Notes: generated by a model from the sequence alone, not told the origin. DNA of 9,278 bases from Hyphomicrobiaceae bacterium (GCA_028285025.1 JANQQH010000034.1:1-9278), one strand, 5' to 3'. Positions 1-6,771 are shown, counted from the first letter of the stretch. Translations and numbers: made by a program.

Positions 1-1343
1 TCTGTGCGAACACCGCACCGCTCCAACGTGCGGGCTAGAATATCGGCACAACACGCAGCAATCATAATTGGGCGCCCGCGCATAGAGCCAGAATTATCAA
101 TCAGCAAAGTCACAACCGTGTCACGAAAATCTGTATCTGCCTCTTGCATAAAAGCAAGCGGTGATAACGGATCTGTCACCACCCGTGAAAGGCGAGCCGC
201 ATCCAAGACCCCCTCTTCCAAATCAAAGTGCCAAGACCGGTTTTGTTGTGCCAATAATTTTCGCTGCAAACGGTTGGCCAACCTGGCAACCGCTCGGTTT
301 AAAGTTTCCAATTGGCGATCAAGCAGTTTGCGCAAACGCTCCAATTCTGTGCTTTGTGCTAAATCATGAGCATGGCATTCTTCATCAAACTGTTTGGTGT
401 AAATGTGATAACCAAACGCCTCTGGCACTTCTAAGACAGAAAAATTAGGTTGCGCCGGTTGTTGTTGCGCTGGATTGGCTTGTTTTTCAGCCTCTCCTTC
501 ATTAATGGAATTATCTGCAAAGTCTGTATCTTGCCGCTCTTGCCCCTCATTGTTATCAGACGGGTCGCTTTCAGCCTCAGTGCTCTCGTCACTGGCCCCC
601 CCCTCTTCCTGATCATGAGCAGTGTCATTGTCTTCAGTTTCAACTTCATTCTCACTCTCGCCCTCATTATCTCCAGCATTTTCCGCGTCATTAGAGATAT
701 CTAGTAATTTCAGCAAATTCATCACTTCAAGAGCATAAGCTTCCTGATCATTAAGTTTATCTTGCAGACCATTAAATAGCTCACAAGAACGCAATCGAGC
801 ATTCAAACCAACATGTTCTCGCAACGATTCAGCTACTTTTACCGCTTGCCCCATTAACTTTTTACCTGAAACAGCTTCGCGCGCTAAAAGACTAAGAGAA
901 GTTTGTAAAGGGACATCGTCGGCTTCTTGAATAGGACAAACAAATTGCTTGGAGAGCAAATCTTCTTGACGGGCCATTAAATTTTTCGCCATGCCTGGCA
1001 TTTGGCTCGCACCGACGGTTTCGTAGCGCACTTCTTCTAGTGCATCAAAAATAGCGCGCGCTTGTGCATCTGAAGGCGCATTCTTACTGTGCAATTGAGC
1101 ATCATGACAGCCAGCTTTCAGACTTAAACTATCAGCGATACCCCTTGCCAGCTGCAGCTCTTCATAACTAGGCGTATTGCTAATATTAGGCATCGCCATT
1201 TTGGTTTCAGTTAACACCGGCTCATCAATAATGCCGAAATCCACTTCCAAATCAGATTTGCCAGCAATGGCCCGGCTGGTTGTCTTTAGTGCCGCTCGGA
1301 ACCGCTCAACGCCTTGGTTAACTTTTTTAGAAGAAGCAGCCAT
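1..1343 (-). CDS. cobT: Cobaltochelatase subunit CobT (N-terminal part, cut by window edge)
   Basis: CobT works with CobS and CobN in the ATP-dependent aerobic cobaltochelatase, which inserts Co2+ into hydrogenobyrinic acid a,c-diamide during cobalamin synthesis. The frame is open from an ATG at 1343-1341 ([10 protein letters not shown]...) to the left edge, giving about 447 residues of a family usually a little over 600 long. An N-terminal helical region is followed by a strongly acidic linker (about residues 215-295, rich in Asp, Glu, Asn and Gln), then the start of a von Willebrand A domain. Its MIDAS motif D416-N-S418-G-S420-M is visible and should bind the metal that docks on the AAA+ partner. 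An acidic linker before the VWA domain is typical of CobT and of the analogous BchD/ChlD. The start lies 20 bp after the cobS stop, so the two are almost certainly co-transcribed. The Shine-Dalgarno sequence is weak, which fits translation coupled to cobS. The C-terminal end of the VWA domain is off the window. Confidence 0.95.
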   Translation of the reverse strand, partial: MAASSKKVNQGVERFRAALKTTSRAIAGKSDLEVDFGIIDEPVLTETKMAMPNISNTPSYEELQLARGIADSLSLKAGCHDAQLHSKNAPSDAQARAIFDALEEVRYETVGASQMPGMAKNLMARQEDLLSKQFVCPIQEADDVPLQTSLSLLAREAVSGKKLMGQAVKVAESLREHVGLNARLRSCELFNGLQDKLNDQEAYALEVMNLLKLLDISNDAENAGDNEGESENEVETEDNDTAHDQEEGGASDESTEAESDPSDNNEGQERQDTDFADNSINEGEAEKQANPAQQQPAQPNFSVLEVPEAFGYHIYTKQFDEECHAHDLAQSTELERLRKLLDRQLETLNRAVARLANRLQRKLLAQQNRSWHFDLEEGVLDAARLSRVVTDPLSPLAFMQEADTDFRDTVVTLLIDNSGSMRGRPIMIAACCADILARTLERCGVRT

Positions 1344-1363
1344 CAAAAAACGCTCAGGATAAA

Positions 1364-2356
1364 TTAGCTCAAAGCAATATTGGTGGTTGATTGCGGCAAA
1401 TCTTCATCAAAACACCGTTGATAAAACTCAGCCACCAATCCTTTTTCAAGCTCATCACACTTATTAAGAAAACTAAGCTGGAACGCAAGGCCGACATCTT
1501 CAAAAATCTCAGCATTTTCCGCCCAAGTAATCACAGTCCGCGGGCTCATGACAGTGGAAAGGTCCCCGTTCATAAACGCACTGCGGGTAAGGTCAGCCAC
1601 CCTCACCATGTTAGAAATTTTCGTCTGCCCTTCATCATTGGCAGCCAATTGCTTTACTTTGGCTTTAACTATGTTGACCTCATCATCATGAGGCAAATAA
1701 TTCAGTGTTGCCACAATCGACCAGCGGTCCATCTGGCCTTGGTTAATCTGCTGCGTGCCATGATAAAGACCGGAGGTATCACCCAAACCAATTGTGTTGG
1801 TGGTGGCAAACAAACGAAAGGCAGGATGAGGGTGAATAACCTTACTTTGGTCAAGAAGGGTCAGTTTGCCAGACACTTCTAACACGCGTTGAATCACAAA
1901 CATAACATCAGCCCGACCGGCATCATATTCGTCAAACACCAGTGCTGTGTTGGACTGCAAAGCAAAAGGCAATATACCCTCTTTAAATTCAGTGACCTGC
2001 TTACCGTCTTTGATAACAATGGCATCCTTGCCCACCAAATCAATCCGGCTGACATGACTGTCCAGATTAACCCGCACACACGGCCAATTCAGCCGTGCTG
2101 CCACTTGTTCAATATGGGTCGATTTGCCCGTGCCATGATAGCCTTGCACCATCACCCGGCGATTATGTTTAAACCCTGCTAAAATAGCCAAGGTCACCTC
2201 TTTGTTAAACAAGTAATCTTCATCCAACTCCGGCACATAAGAGTTAGCCTCGTTAAAACCGGGTACTTTCAAGTTGCTATTAAATCCAAACAGCTCTTGA
2301 ACATTAAATTCGGTATCAGGCATCATATCTGGTAAAAGGCTAAGGGGAGCATTCAT
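1364..2356 (-). CDS. cobS: Cobaltochelatase AAA+ subunit CobS
   Basis: This is the ATPase motor of the CobNST cobaltochelatase: it forms hexameric rings with CobT and drives cobalt insertion by CobN in the cytoplasm. The protein has 330 residues, the usual length. The AAA+ signatures are intact: Walker [10 protein letters not shown] at 72-80, Walker B ALVFDE at 138-143, a sensor-1 type FATTN at 183-187, and an Arg-finger candidate R211 in QMDRW. The N-terminal stretch with [20 protein letters not shown] leading into Walker A is typical of CobS. The ATG at 2356 is preceded by GGAAGAGAGC (complement of 2361-2370), a good ribosome binding site. CobT follows 20 bp downstream. The J-domain gene lies 128 bp upstream on the same strand, so all three may share a transcript, or cobS may have its own promoter in that gap; I see no convincing one. 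The call rests on motif content and on the neighbour cobT. Confidence 0.96.
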   Translation of the reverse strand: MNAPLSLLPDMMPDTEFNVQELFGFNSNLKVPGFNEANSYVPELDEDYLFNKEVTLAILAGFKHNRRVMVQGYHGTGKSTHIEQVAARLNWPCVRVNLDSHVSRIDLVGKDAIVIKDGKQVTEFKEGILPFALQSNTALVFDEYDAGRADVMFVIQRVLEVSGKLTLLDQSKVIHPHPAFRLFATTNTIGLGDTSGLYHGTQQINQGQMDRWSIVATLNYLPHDDEVNIVKAKVKQLAANDEGQTKISNMVRVADLTRSAFMNGDLSTVMSPRTVITWAENAEIFEDVGLAFQLSFLNKCDELEKGLVAEFYQRCFDEDLPQSTTNIALS

Positions 2357-2484
2357 AAAAGCTCTCTTCCATTTTGGATAAAATCTATATTTATGTTTAT
2401 AAGGCTAGGCTTTTTTAGCATTATCTGACAACAGATGGGACCTTTAAATAGTAACAAAATAAGTATAATTAATAGGTCCTGAGC

Positions 2485-3072
2485 CTAAACCATGCCAACT
2501 TTTTTCAAATAATTATAAGCAGCAATCACTTCACACAGCTTATCCTCACAATCACGGTCTCCCCCATTCAAATCTGGGTGGTATCGTTTAACAAGTTCTT
2601 TATAACGCGCCTTAATATCTTCTTTAGTCGCTTCAGCGCCAAGCCCAAGATTTCCAAGCGATTTGCGCTCCATATTACGCAGCCGCCGCCGCCCGCGAGT
2701 TGGCCGTGCCCCATCCTCATCCTCATCAAATAGCATATGAGGGTCGCTAAACTGATCGCCAGAAGCTCCAGATCCTTTGACTTTATCTTTTGAAGACCAG
2801 GTCGGGCGATGACCTGTAGAGGCTGATTTTTGATAATCCACAATATCATCTTGGTCCATGCCCACGAAATAATTGTATTTCTTGTTATATTCACGCACAT
2901 GTTCGCGGCAGAAAAGATAATACTCGCCTTCTTTTTCGCGCCCCTTAGGAGCAGGAAACCGCCCTGGTTTTTGGCACCCTTTCCAATTGCAGATCGCCTC
3001 TTCGGGGCGTTTTGTGCGATCCTCTTCTGGTTTAACACGAATAGAATCAAAATATTTCGATGTAAGCTTCAT
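2485..3072 (-). CDS. Small J-domain protein with N-terminal Cys/His cluster
   Basis: This is a 195-residue DnaJ-related co-chaperone whose J domain is at the C-terminus rather than the N-terminus. The J domain covers about residues 137-192 and has the essential HPD tripeptide at 165-167 (KRYHPDLNGGD), which stimulates the ATPase of an Hsp70. The N-terminal half is not a standard DnaJ module. It has C28-x4-C33 and, 21 residues later, C55-x2-H58, inside a segment reading CNWKGCQKPG ... YLFCREHVREY, which could hold a zinc ion. A charged, flexible linker (about 85-135) includes an acidic run DEDEDG followed by an arginine-rich run RGRRRLR. The ATG at 3072 has AGG about 7 nt upstream. The gene lies just upstream of cobS on the same strand and is divergent from bolA. 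As I remember, this neighbourhood recurs in Alphaproteobacteria, and such proteins are usually annotated only as J-domain containing. A role in folding or assembling the chelatase is inference from position alone. Confidence 0.85.
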   Translation of the reverse strand: MKLTSKYFDSIRVKPEEDRTKRPEEAICNWKGCQKPGRFPAPKGREKEGEYYLFCREHVREYNKKYNYFVGMDQDDIVDYQKSASTGHRPTWSSKDKVKGSGASGDQFSDPHMLFDEDEDGARPTRGRRRLRNMERKSLGNLGLGAEATKEDIKARYKELVKRYHPDLNGGDRDCEDKLCEVIAAYNYLKKVGMV

Positions 3073-3100
3073 AAAACCTGTTTCTTAAAAACAACGAATG

Positions 3101-3152
3101 AGAGCGTTTCACCCAAAAGTGGCCGCCGGTTTTTGGGACCAATGAAACGCTT
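3101..3152. repeat. Intergenic palindromic repeat element
   Basis: A long imperfect hairpin lies in the dnaJ/bolA divergent gap. The outer arms are AGCGTTTCA (3103-3111) and TGAAACGCT (3143-3151), a perfect 9-bp match. The inner arms are CCCAAAA (3112-3118) and TTTTGGG (3131-3137), a perfect 7-bp match. The 12-base GC-rich loop is at 3119-3130, and a 5-base bulge lies on the right side. There is no T tract, so it is not an obvious intrinsic terminator. From memory, dispersed intergenic palindromes of Hyphomicrobiales often begin with the same AGAGCGTTTCA and have a CCGGTTTT core. That family assignment is recall and not a search result. Confidence 0.65.
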
Positions 3153-3165
3153 AAACAAAAACTTA

Positions 3166-3202
3166 TAGCGTTACTTTGAATCAATAAAAAGATGAAACGC
3201 TA
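3166..3202. repeat. Second, degenerate copy of the palindromic repeat arms
   Basis: TAGCGTT (3166-3172) pairs perfectly with AACGCTA (3196-3202). The right arm contains an exact copy of the 9-mer TGAAACGCT (3193-3201) from the preceding element, 50 bases further on. The internal sequence is AT-rich and does not match the core of the first element. It may be an eroded second unit of a mosaic repeat or a half-element left by recombination. Confidence 0.45.
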
Positions 3203-3337
3203 CAGATAAATACCTAAAAGCGCAAAGAACACGCAAAAGCAAATCAAGAGGCCAAGAACTATAGCTCAAATTCACGTCCAGGTAAAATCTTGATTAAATC
3301 AGGTAATAAAGTTTATGAAGCCATAATCAAAAATAAC

Positions 3338-3345
3338 GGAAGGAG
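3338..3345 (+). promoter_or_regulatory. Ribosome binding site that sets the bolA start
   Basis: GGAAGGAG lies 10 bases before the ATG at 3356. The frame is open further upstream to an ATG at 3290, but that codon has no ribosome binding site and would add 22 residues that match nothing in the BolA family. This site therefore decides the start at 3356. The second ATG at 3362 is less well spaced. Confidence 0.8.
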
Positions 3346-3355
3346 AAATCTCGAA

Positions 3356-3616
3356 ATGAGTATGACAGACATTATCACCCAAAAATTAACCCAAAGCTTG
3401 GCCCCAGAAGCACTTGAAGTGATTAACGAAAGCGACATGCACGCAGGTCATGCCGGCTCACCAGGCACAGGGGAAAGCCATTTTCGCATCAAAATCACAA
3501 CCAGCAAATTTCAAGGCCACTCCAGATTGCAAATGCACCAAGCAATAAACAAAATTTTAAGTGATGAATTAAAAAACACCATTCATGCTTTGGCCATAGA
3601 GGCAAAAGCCAGCTAA
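3356..3616 (+). CDS. bolA: BolA family protein
   Basis: BolA proteins bind monothiol glutaredoxins through a shared [2Fe-2S] cluster, act in iron-sulfur trafficking and iron sensing, and in some bacteria affect morphology and stress responses. The product is 86 residues (MSMTDIITQK...), close to a typical short BolA. The family pattern is clear: EVINESDMHAGH (21-32) with H29 and H32, SHFRIKI (41-47), FQGHSRLQMHQAINKIL with H61, and IHALAIEA near the end with H77, the position usually invariant. There is no cysteine, so this is the His-type BolA. The gene is divergent from the J-domain/cobST block and transcribed towards the atp operon. No convincing intrinsic terminator follows it before 3740, so some read-through into the atp operon is possible. 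The function call is strong; the physiological role here is not visible from sequence. Confidence 0.93.
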   Translation: MSMTDIITQKLTQSLAPEALEVINESDMHAGHAGSPGTGESHFRIKITTSKFQGHSRLQMHQAINKILSDELKNTIHALAIEAKAS

Positions 3617-3739
3617 TTTCAACGAGCTAAAACCTCAAATTTTATCCTTGTGAACGAAATTTTGCGTCAGTTGGTCACATCAACCCATAAAATAGCTAAA
3701 TTAAATCAACTGAAAAGGCTCAAAAAATAGCCAACGCGC

Positions 3740-3768
3740 TTGACAGCAGAAAATGGCAAGACTATGGT
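3740..3768 (+). promoter_or_regulatory. Sigma70-type promoter of the ATP synthase F0 operon
   Basis: A consensus -35 box TTGACA (3740-3745) is followed by an exact 17-base spacer and a -10 box TATGGT (3763-3768) that matches four of six consensus positions. Transcription should start near 3775, leaving a leader of about 50 bases before the atpI ATG at 3825. The leader contains a small GGCT/AGCC hairpin at 3776-3788 and AGGA (3814-3817) as ribosome binding site. This is the best promoter match I find in the window, which suits a highly expressed housekeeping operon. Confidence 0.7.
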
Positions 3769-3824
3769 CCAGCCCGGCTGAGGGAGCCTTGTCAGTAAGG
3801 TGATCTTCCCACCAGGATTGAAAA

Positions 3825-4172
3825 ATGGCAGATCCAAGCGAACCAGAAGCACAAAAAGAGTTTCAAAGGCGTCTGAATGAGCTAGGTGAAAAACTAGATG
3901 AAGCCAGACGCTCAGATCCACAAGATCGAGCGGCTCAACAATCAGGTAGTGGTTTTGGCATTGCCATGCGTATGGGAAGTGAATTTGTTGTCGCGGTTCT
4001 TATCGGTGGGGCAATAGGCTGGTATTTAGACGCGTGGATGGGATCCACGCCGTTTATGCTGTTCATTTTTATATTGTTCGGGTTTGCTGCTGGTACATTA
4101 AATATTATTCGCGCTGGCAAACGCTTAAATATGACCAAAGACCCAAACCGACCTGATAAGGCCAAAGAGTAA
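3825..4172 (+). CDS. atpI: ATP synthase protein I
   Basis: AtpI is a small inner-membrane protein that helps assemble the c-ring of the F0 sector and is not part of the mature enzyme. The product has 115 residues. The N-terminal region (about 9-30, QKEFQRRLNELGEKLDEARR) is charged and helical, probably cytoplasmic. Two membrane helices follow at about 51-69 and 76-95, separated by the short loop LDAWMGSTP. The end of the second helix, FAAGTLNIIRAGKRLN, is characteristic of alphaproteobacterial AtpI. The ATG at 3825 has AGGA 7 bases upstream. It is the first gene of the operon, directly after the promoter and 68 bp before atpB. That gap contains a weak interrupted hairpin at 4186-4206 (GCCC ... 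GGGC). Confidence 0.93.
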   Translation: MADPSEPEAQKEFQRRLNELGEKLDEARRSDPQDRAAQQSGSGFGIAMRMGSEFVVAVLIGGAIGWYLDAWMGSTPFMLFIFILFGFAAGTLNIIRAGKRLNMTKDPNRPDKAKE

Positions 4173-4240
4173 AGACATTTTTACAGCCCTGTTGAATTTC
4201 AAGGGCATAATATTATAAGGTTTGAAAAGGGAGACAGGCC

Positions 4241-5005
4241 GTGGCTTCAAGCAACGGAGAATTTGATCCGATACATCAATTTGAGATCCAAAAAATCTTT
4301 CCCATGGAATTTATGGGTTATGACACATCCTTCACCAATTCTTCCCTGTTTATGGTTTTAGCCGTAGGTTTAATTAGCGTATTTCTAATTTTTTCAATGC
4401 GCGGCCGTGCGCTCGTGCCAGGTCGCTGGCAAAATTTAGCTGAATTATTTTATGAATTCGTTGCCAACCTGCTGCGCAACATTTTAGGTGAAGAAGGCAT
4501 GAAATTCTTCCCTCTGGTCTTTACCCTATTCTTATTCGTTCTCTTTTGTAATTTTCTTGGTATGCTGCCAGGCTCATTTACTGTCACCAGCCATCTTGTC
4601 GTGACCGCAGCATTGGCGCTTCTTGTAATTGCCATTGTTATCGGTTACGGATTTTACAAAAACGGTTTAGGGTTTTTAAAATTATTTGCGCCCTCAGCCG
4701 TGCCACTACCGATGTTATTCATTATTGTGCCCATTGAGGTCATTTCATTTCTAGCCCGCCCCGTAAGCTTATCCATTCGTTTATTTGCAAATATGCTTGC
4801 TGGTCACATTACTTTAAAAGTGTTTGCTTATTTTTTAGTGTCGTTGGCAAGTGCTGGTGGGCTCTTAAGTTTTTTATCAGTTGGGCCCTTGCTATTAGGT
4901 GTCGCAATGACGGCGATGGAATTCTTGGTGGCCTTTCTCCAAGCCTTCATTTTCGCAACTCTCACATGCATTTATTTAAACGATGCAATGCACCCGTCTC
5001 ACTAA
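4241..5005 (+). CDS. atpB: ATP synthase F0 subunit a
   Basis: Subunit a provides the two proton half-channels and the arginine that faces the c-ring during rotation. The product has 254 residues, normal for alphaproteobacteria. The signature helix [16 protein letters not shown] carries the essential arginine at R180, with N184 and H189 beside it. The next conserved helix has E227 and Q234 ([17 protein letters not shown]). Several hydrophobic membrane helices are evident, the first at about 33-52. The start is GTG at 4241, supported by AAGGGAG (4227-4233) 7 bases upstream and by the next residues [15 protein letters not shown], which match the family's N-terminus. It lies between atpI and atpE, as expected. 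Nothing appears missing. Confidence 0.97.
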   Translation: MASSNGEFDPIHQFEIQKIFPMEFMGYDTSFTNSSLFMVLAVGLISVFLIFSMRGRALVPGRWQNLAELFYEFVANLLRNILGEEGMKFFPLVFTLFLFVLFCNFLGMLPGSFTVTSHLVVTAALALLVIAIVIGYGFYKNGLGFLKLFAPSAVPLPMLFIIVPIEVISFLARPVSLSIRLFANMLAGHITLKVFAYFLVSLASAGGLLSFLSVGPLLLGVAMTAMEFLVAFLQAFIFATLTCIYLNDAMHPSH

Positions 5006-5057
5006 CGGGTATAAATTTAATTTAACAAATTTACTTAAAATTAAAGGAGCTTTAAAA

Positions 5058-5282
5058 ATGGAAGTAGATGCAGCAAAAGCAATTGGCGCAGGCATCGCGT
5101 GTATTGGTATGGGCTTTGCCGGTATTGGCCTTGGTATTTTGTTTGGCAACTATCTTGCCGGTGCCTTGCGCAACCCATCAGCTGCCGCTGGCCAGTTTAC
5201 CAACCTATTGATTGGTGTGGCCTTTACTGAGTCACTGGGCATTTTCTCGCTGTTGATCGCTTTGATCTTGCTATATGCATAA
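5058..5282 (+). CDS. atpE: ATP synthase F0 subunit c
   Basis: Subunit c is the proteolipid that assembles into the rotating ring. The product is 74 residues, typical. It has two membrane helices joined by a polar loop with the invariant R38-N39-P40. Helix 1 is glycine-rich ([13 protein letters not shown]). Helix 2 holds the proton-carrying carboxylate E58 in [13 protein letters not shown] see no second carboxylate in helix 1 like those that mark sodium-dependent c subunits, so proton coupling is likely. The ATG at 5058 is preceded by AAAGGAGC (5044-5050), the strongest kind of ribosome binding site, in keeping with the roughly ten copies needed per complex. The frame is open upstream to 4983 inside atpB, but that extension is not family-like. 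Two hairpins follow the stop codon. Confidence 0.97.
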   Translation: MEVDAAKAIGAGIACIGMGFAGIGLGILFGNYLAGALRNPSAAAGQFTNLLIGVAFTESLGIFSLLIALILLYA

Positions 5283-5285
5283 GAT

Positions 5286-5305
5286 TTGGACATAACAAAG
5301 TCCAA
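5286..5305 (+). promoter_or_regulatory. Small hairpin just after atpE
   Basis: TTGGAC (5286-5291) and GTCCAA (5300-5305) form a perfect 6-bp stem with an 8-base loop, starting 4 bases after the atpE stop codon. It has no T tract immediately after it. Together with the longer hairpin that follows, it makes a tandem structured 3' region for atpE. Confidence 0.4.
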
Positions 5306-5318
5306 TAAGCTAAATTTT

Positions 5319-5353
5319 TAAAAGATCATGATTTTTTTAATCATGATCTTTTA
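5319..5353 (+). promoter_or_regulatory. Perfect 15-bp stem-loop between atpE and atpF'
   Basis: The arms TAAAAGATCATGATT (5319-5333) and AATCATGATCTTTTA (5339-5353) are exact reverse complements, separated by a TTTTT loop. The stem is AT-rich and lacks a following run of Ts beyond those in the stem, so it is a poor intrinsic terminator for a mid-operon position. More plausible roles are blocking 3' exonucleases to stabilise the atpI-B-E part of the message, or causing partial termination, so that subunit c is made in excess over the b subunits. The structure is read directly; the role is inference. Confidence 0.6.
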
Positions 5354-5436
5354 ACCAGACGAGTAATTGAGATAAAACCAAGCAGTAACGTAAAGCTTGA
5401 AACGTTTAAATATCTTAAAGCTAAAGAGAGAAAACT

Positions 5437-5967
5437 GTGGCAGAGCAACACAACACTGAGATCCATGCCCCCTCACAGGGCCATGAAAAATCGTTTCCTC
5501 CCTTTGACACAACTACCTATTCTTCACAACTATTTTGGTTGATTATTTGTTTTACTTTTCTTTATGTGGTGCTCTCAAAACTGGCCCTTCCACGTATAGG
5601 TGAAGTGCTAGAAGAACGCCGTGACCGCATCCAGCGCGATCTTGATAAGGCGGCACAGTTGCATGAAGAAACACAAGCCGCAATCGCTACATATGAAGAA
5701 GCCCTTGCTAGCGCAAGAGCCAAAGCAAACACCATTGCCGATGAAACGCGCGCCAAACTAAATGCAGAAATTGCTGATGAACGCGCGCAGATTGAACAAG
5801 AAATTACCAAAAAAGCCCTTGATGCAGAAACCAGCATCAGACAAGCCAAAACTGAAGCTTTAGGGCAAGTCAATAAAATCGCAGCACAAACAACCCAAAC
5901 CATCGTTGAAAAACTAATCGGCGCCAAGCCATCGTCTAGCGATGTTGACAGTGTTTTGCGCAGTTAA
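5437..5967 (+). CDS. atpF': ATP synthase F0 subunit b'
   Basis: Photosynthetic and many alphaproteobacterial ATP synthases have a b/b' heterodimer as peripheral stalk, with b' from a separate gene (also named atpG or atpX). The product is 176 residues. A short N-terminal tail leads to the b' signature FPPFDTTTYSSQLFW (20-34) and a single membrane helix at about 31-50, ending SKLALPRIGEVLEER. A long, charged, Ala/Glu/Lys-rich helix follows (about 57-160), which should form the coiled coil reaching F1. The start is GTG at 5437 with only a modest purine-rich site (AAGAGAG, near 5424-5430), weaker than that of atpE. It sits 154 bp after atpE, the largest gap in the operon, containing the hairpins described separately, and 17 bp before atpF. 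Confidence 0.94.
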   Translation: MAEQHNTEIHAPSQGHEKSFPPFDTTTYSSQLFWLIICFTFLYVVLSKLALPRIGEVLEERRDRIQRDLDKAAQLHEETQAAIATYEEALASARAKANTIADETRAKLNAEIADERAQIEQEITKKALDAETSIRQAKTEALGQVNKIAAQTTQTIVEKLIGAKPSSSDVDSVLRS

Positions 5968-5984
5968 AAAGGAAAACTCAAACC

Positions 5985-6476
5985 ATGCTTGATTTAGCAA
6001 ATCCATCAACCTGGGTATCGATTTTTCTCTTTATCTTTCTGGGCATTTTGGTCTGGGCCAAAGTTCCAGGCTTGATCACTGGTGCGCTAGACAAACGATC
6101 AAAAGAAATTCAAGACGAACTTGATGAAGCACGCAAATTGCGCGAAGAAGCCCAGGGCTTGCTGGCCGATTATCAAAGAAAAGCACGCGAAGCCGAAGAA
6201 GAGGCCCAAAGCATTGTCTCCCAAGCCAAGCGAGAAGCTGAAAACTATGCCAAAGAAACCCGTGAAAAGCTCAAAGAAACCCTAGAGCGCCGCACCAAAG
6301 CCGCAGACTTAAAAATCGCACAAGCTGAAGCCCAAGCGGTAAATGAAGTGCGTTTAGCCGCTGTTGAGGCTGCCACCAATGCTGCTGAGAAAATTTTGAG
6401 CGGCCAAGCCAAAGGCAAAAAGGGGCAAGAGCTGATAGACGCTTCAATTGCGGAGTTAAAACAGCGTATGAATTAA
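5985..6476 (+). CDS. atpF: ATP synthase F0 subunit b
   Basis: This is the second peripheral-stalk subunit, pairing with b' to hold F1 against rotation. The product is 163 residues, normal length. A single N-terminal membrane helix spans about residues 8-27 (NPSTWVSIFLFIFLGILVWA). It is followed by KVPGLITGALDKRSKEIQDELDEARKLREEA, a pattern typical of alphaproteobacterial b, and an uninterrupted charged helix to about residue 140. The C-terminal piece (GQELIDASIAELKQRMN) should contact the delta subunit. The ATG at 5985 has AAAAGGA about 11 bases upstream, and the gene starts 17 bp after atpF', so both stalk subunits are translated from adjacent sites. It is the last gene of the operon. The F1 genes are not in this window, as is usual in the class. 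Confidence 0.95.
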   Translation: MLDLANPSTWVSIFLFIFLGILVWAKVPGLITGALDKRSKEIQDELDEARKLREEAQGLLADYQRKAREAEEEAQSIVSQAKREAENYAKETREKLKETLERRTKAADLKIAQAEAQAVNEVRLAAVEAATNAAEKILSGQAKGKKGQELIDASIAELKQRMN

Positions 6477-6530
6477 TCATAAACCAGAAAGCTGATTGAG
6501 AAAAAAACGAAAACTGGTGTAAGAAACTAA

Positions 6531-6689
6531 TATAATTTGTAACGCTTGGATTTCTTGCAAAACCAATCTCCAAGCAACTATAGTTTAAAAAAATATATCA
6601 GCGGGGTTTAAACCTTAAAAGTTTAGGCCTAAACAAAAATAATAACAAAGACTTCGAACGGGTCCCTTTTTAGGGCCCCGTTTTTTTTT
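6531..6689 (+). ncRNA. Candidate structured RNA or long 3' UTR after atpF
   Basis: No protein-coding frame is evident in this AT-rich stretch, but it is full of structure. A perfect -10 hexamer TATAAT (6531-6536) is followed by a hairpin GCTTGGA/TCCAAGC (6544-6550 with 6569-6575). Two self-complementary blocks come next, GGTTTAAACC (6605-6614) and GTTTAGGCCTAAAC (6621-6634), and then the strong terminator ending at 6689. A transcript from about 6543 would be about 147 nt. No good -35 box is present at the right distance from TATAAT. The alternative is that this is simply the tail of the atp message. I do not recognise any known RNA family. Confidence 0.3.
6658..6689 (+). terminator. Rho-independent terminator of the atp operon
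   Basis: The arms ACGGGTCCCT (6658-6667) and AGGGCCCCGT (6672-6681) pair with one T/C mismatch around a TTTT loop. A run of nine Ts (6681-6689) follows. This is a classical strong intrinsic terminator, about 180 bases after the atpF stop, and it should end either the atp message or a small RNA that starts in between. Confidence 0.9.
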
Positions 6690-6733
6690 GGCAAATAAGC
6701 CTAAAAACAGCAAAAAGTAACACTCTTTCACCA

Positions 6734-6751
6734 ATGTGATAATTATCACAT
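6734..6751. promoter_or_regulatory. Perfect CRP-like operator palindrome
   Basis: ATGTGATAATTATCACAT is an exact 18-bp palindrome that contains the CRP recognition pattern TGTGA-N6-TCACA without a mismatch. It also fits the GTGAT-N4-ATCAC spacing of the wider CRP/FNR family, although FNR/FixK sites usually read TTGAT-N4-ATCAA. It lies in the gap before the small exported protein at 6839 and is the only such site I see in the window. The binding protein cannot be determined from sequence alone. Confidence 0.6.
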
Positions 6752-6771
6752 ACGCAAGAGGCTCAATTTCC

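Noticed and set aside
450..704. Hydrophobic-looking plus-strand frame of 84 residues with apparent membrane segments
   Set aside because: It is antisense to the acidic Glu/Asp linker of cobT; reading GAA/GAT/GAG backwards yields Phe/Ile/Leu codons and a false membrane protein.
2438..2479. Inverted repeat GGACCT/AGGTCC in the gap between the J-domain gene and cobS
   Set aside because: Only 6 bp with a 30-base loop and no T tract on the minus strand, so it is not a convincing terminator or operator.
3290..3355. Upstream extension of bolA starting at the ATG at 3290
   Set aside because: There is no ribosome binding site, no family similarity in the extra 22 residues, and a strong site lies before the ATG at 3356.
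3646..3732. Possible terminator for bolA (GGCT/AGCC at 3717-3732 and repeated AAATTTT)
   Set aside because: The stem is 4 bp and no T tract follows; I see no intrinsic terminator in this gap.
4192..4219. Second promoter before atpB (TTGAAT, 16 bases, TATAAG)
   Set aside because: Transcription would start at or inside the atpB ribosome binding site (4227-4233), leaving almost no leader; chance similarity in AT-rich sequence is more likely.
4983..5057. Extension of atpE overlapping the end of atpB
   Set aside because: The added residues are not like subunit c, while AAAGGAGC sits correctly before the ATG at 5058 and yields a 74-residue protein of normal length.
5367..5427. Separate promoter for atpF' (TTGAGA or TTGAAA with TAAAG-like -10 boxes)
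   Set aside because: Spacing is 18-19 bases and both -10 boxes are poor matches; not enough to call in AT-rich sequence.
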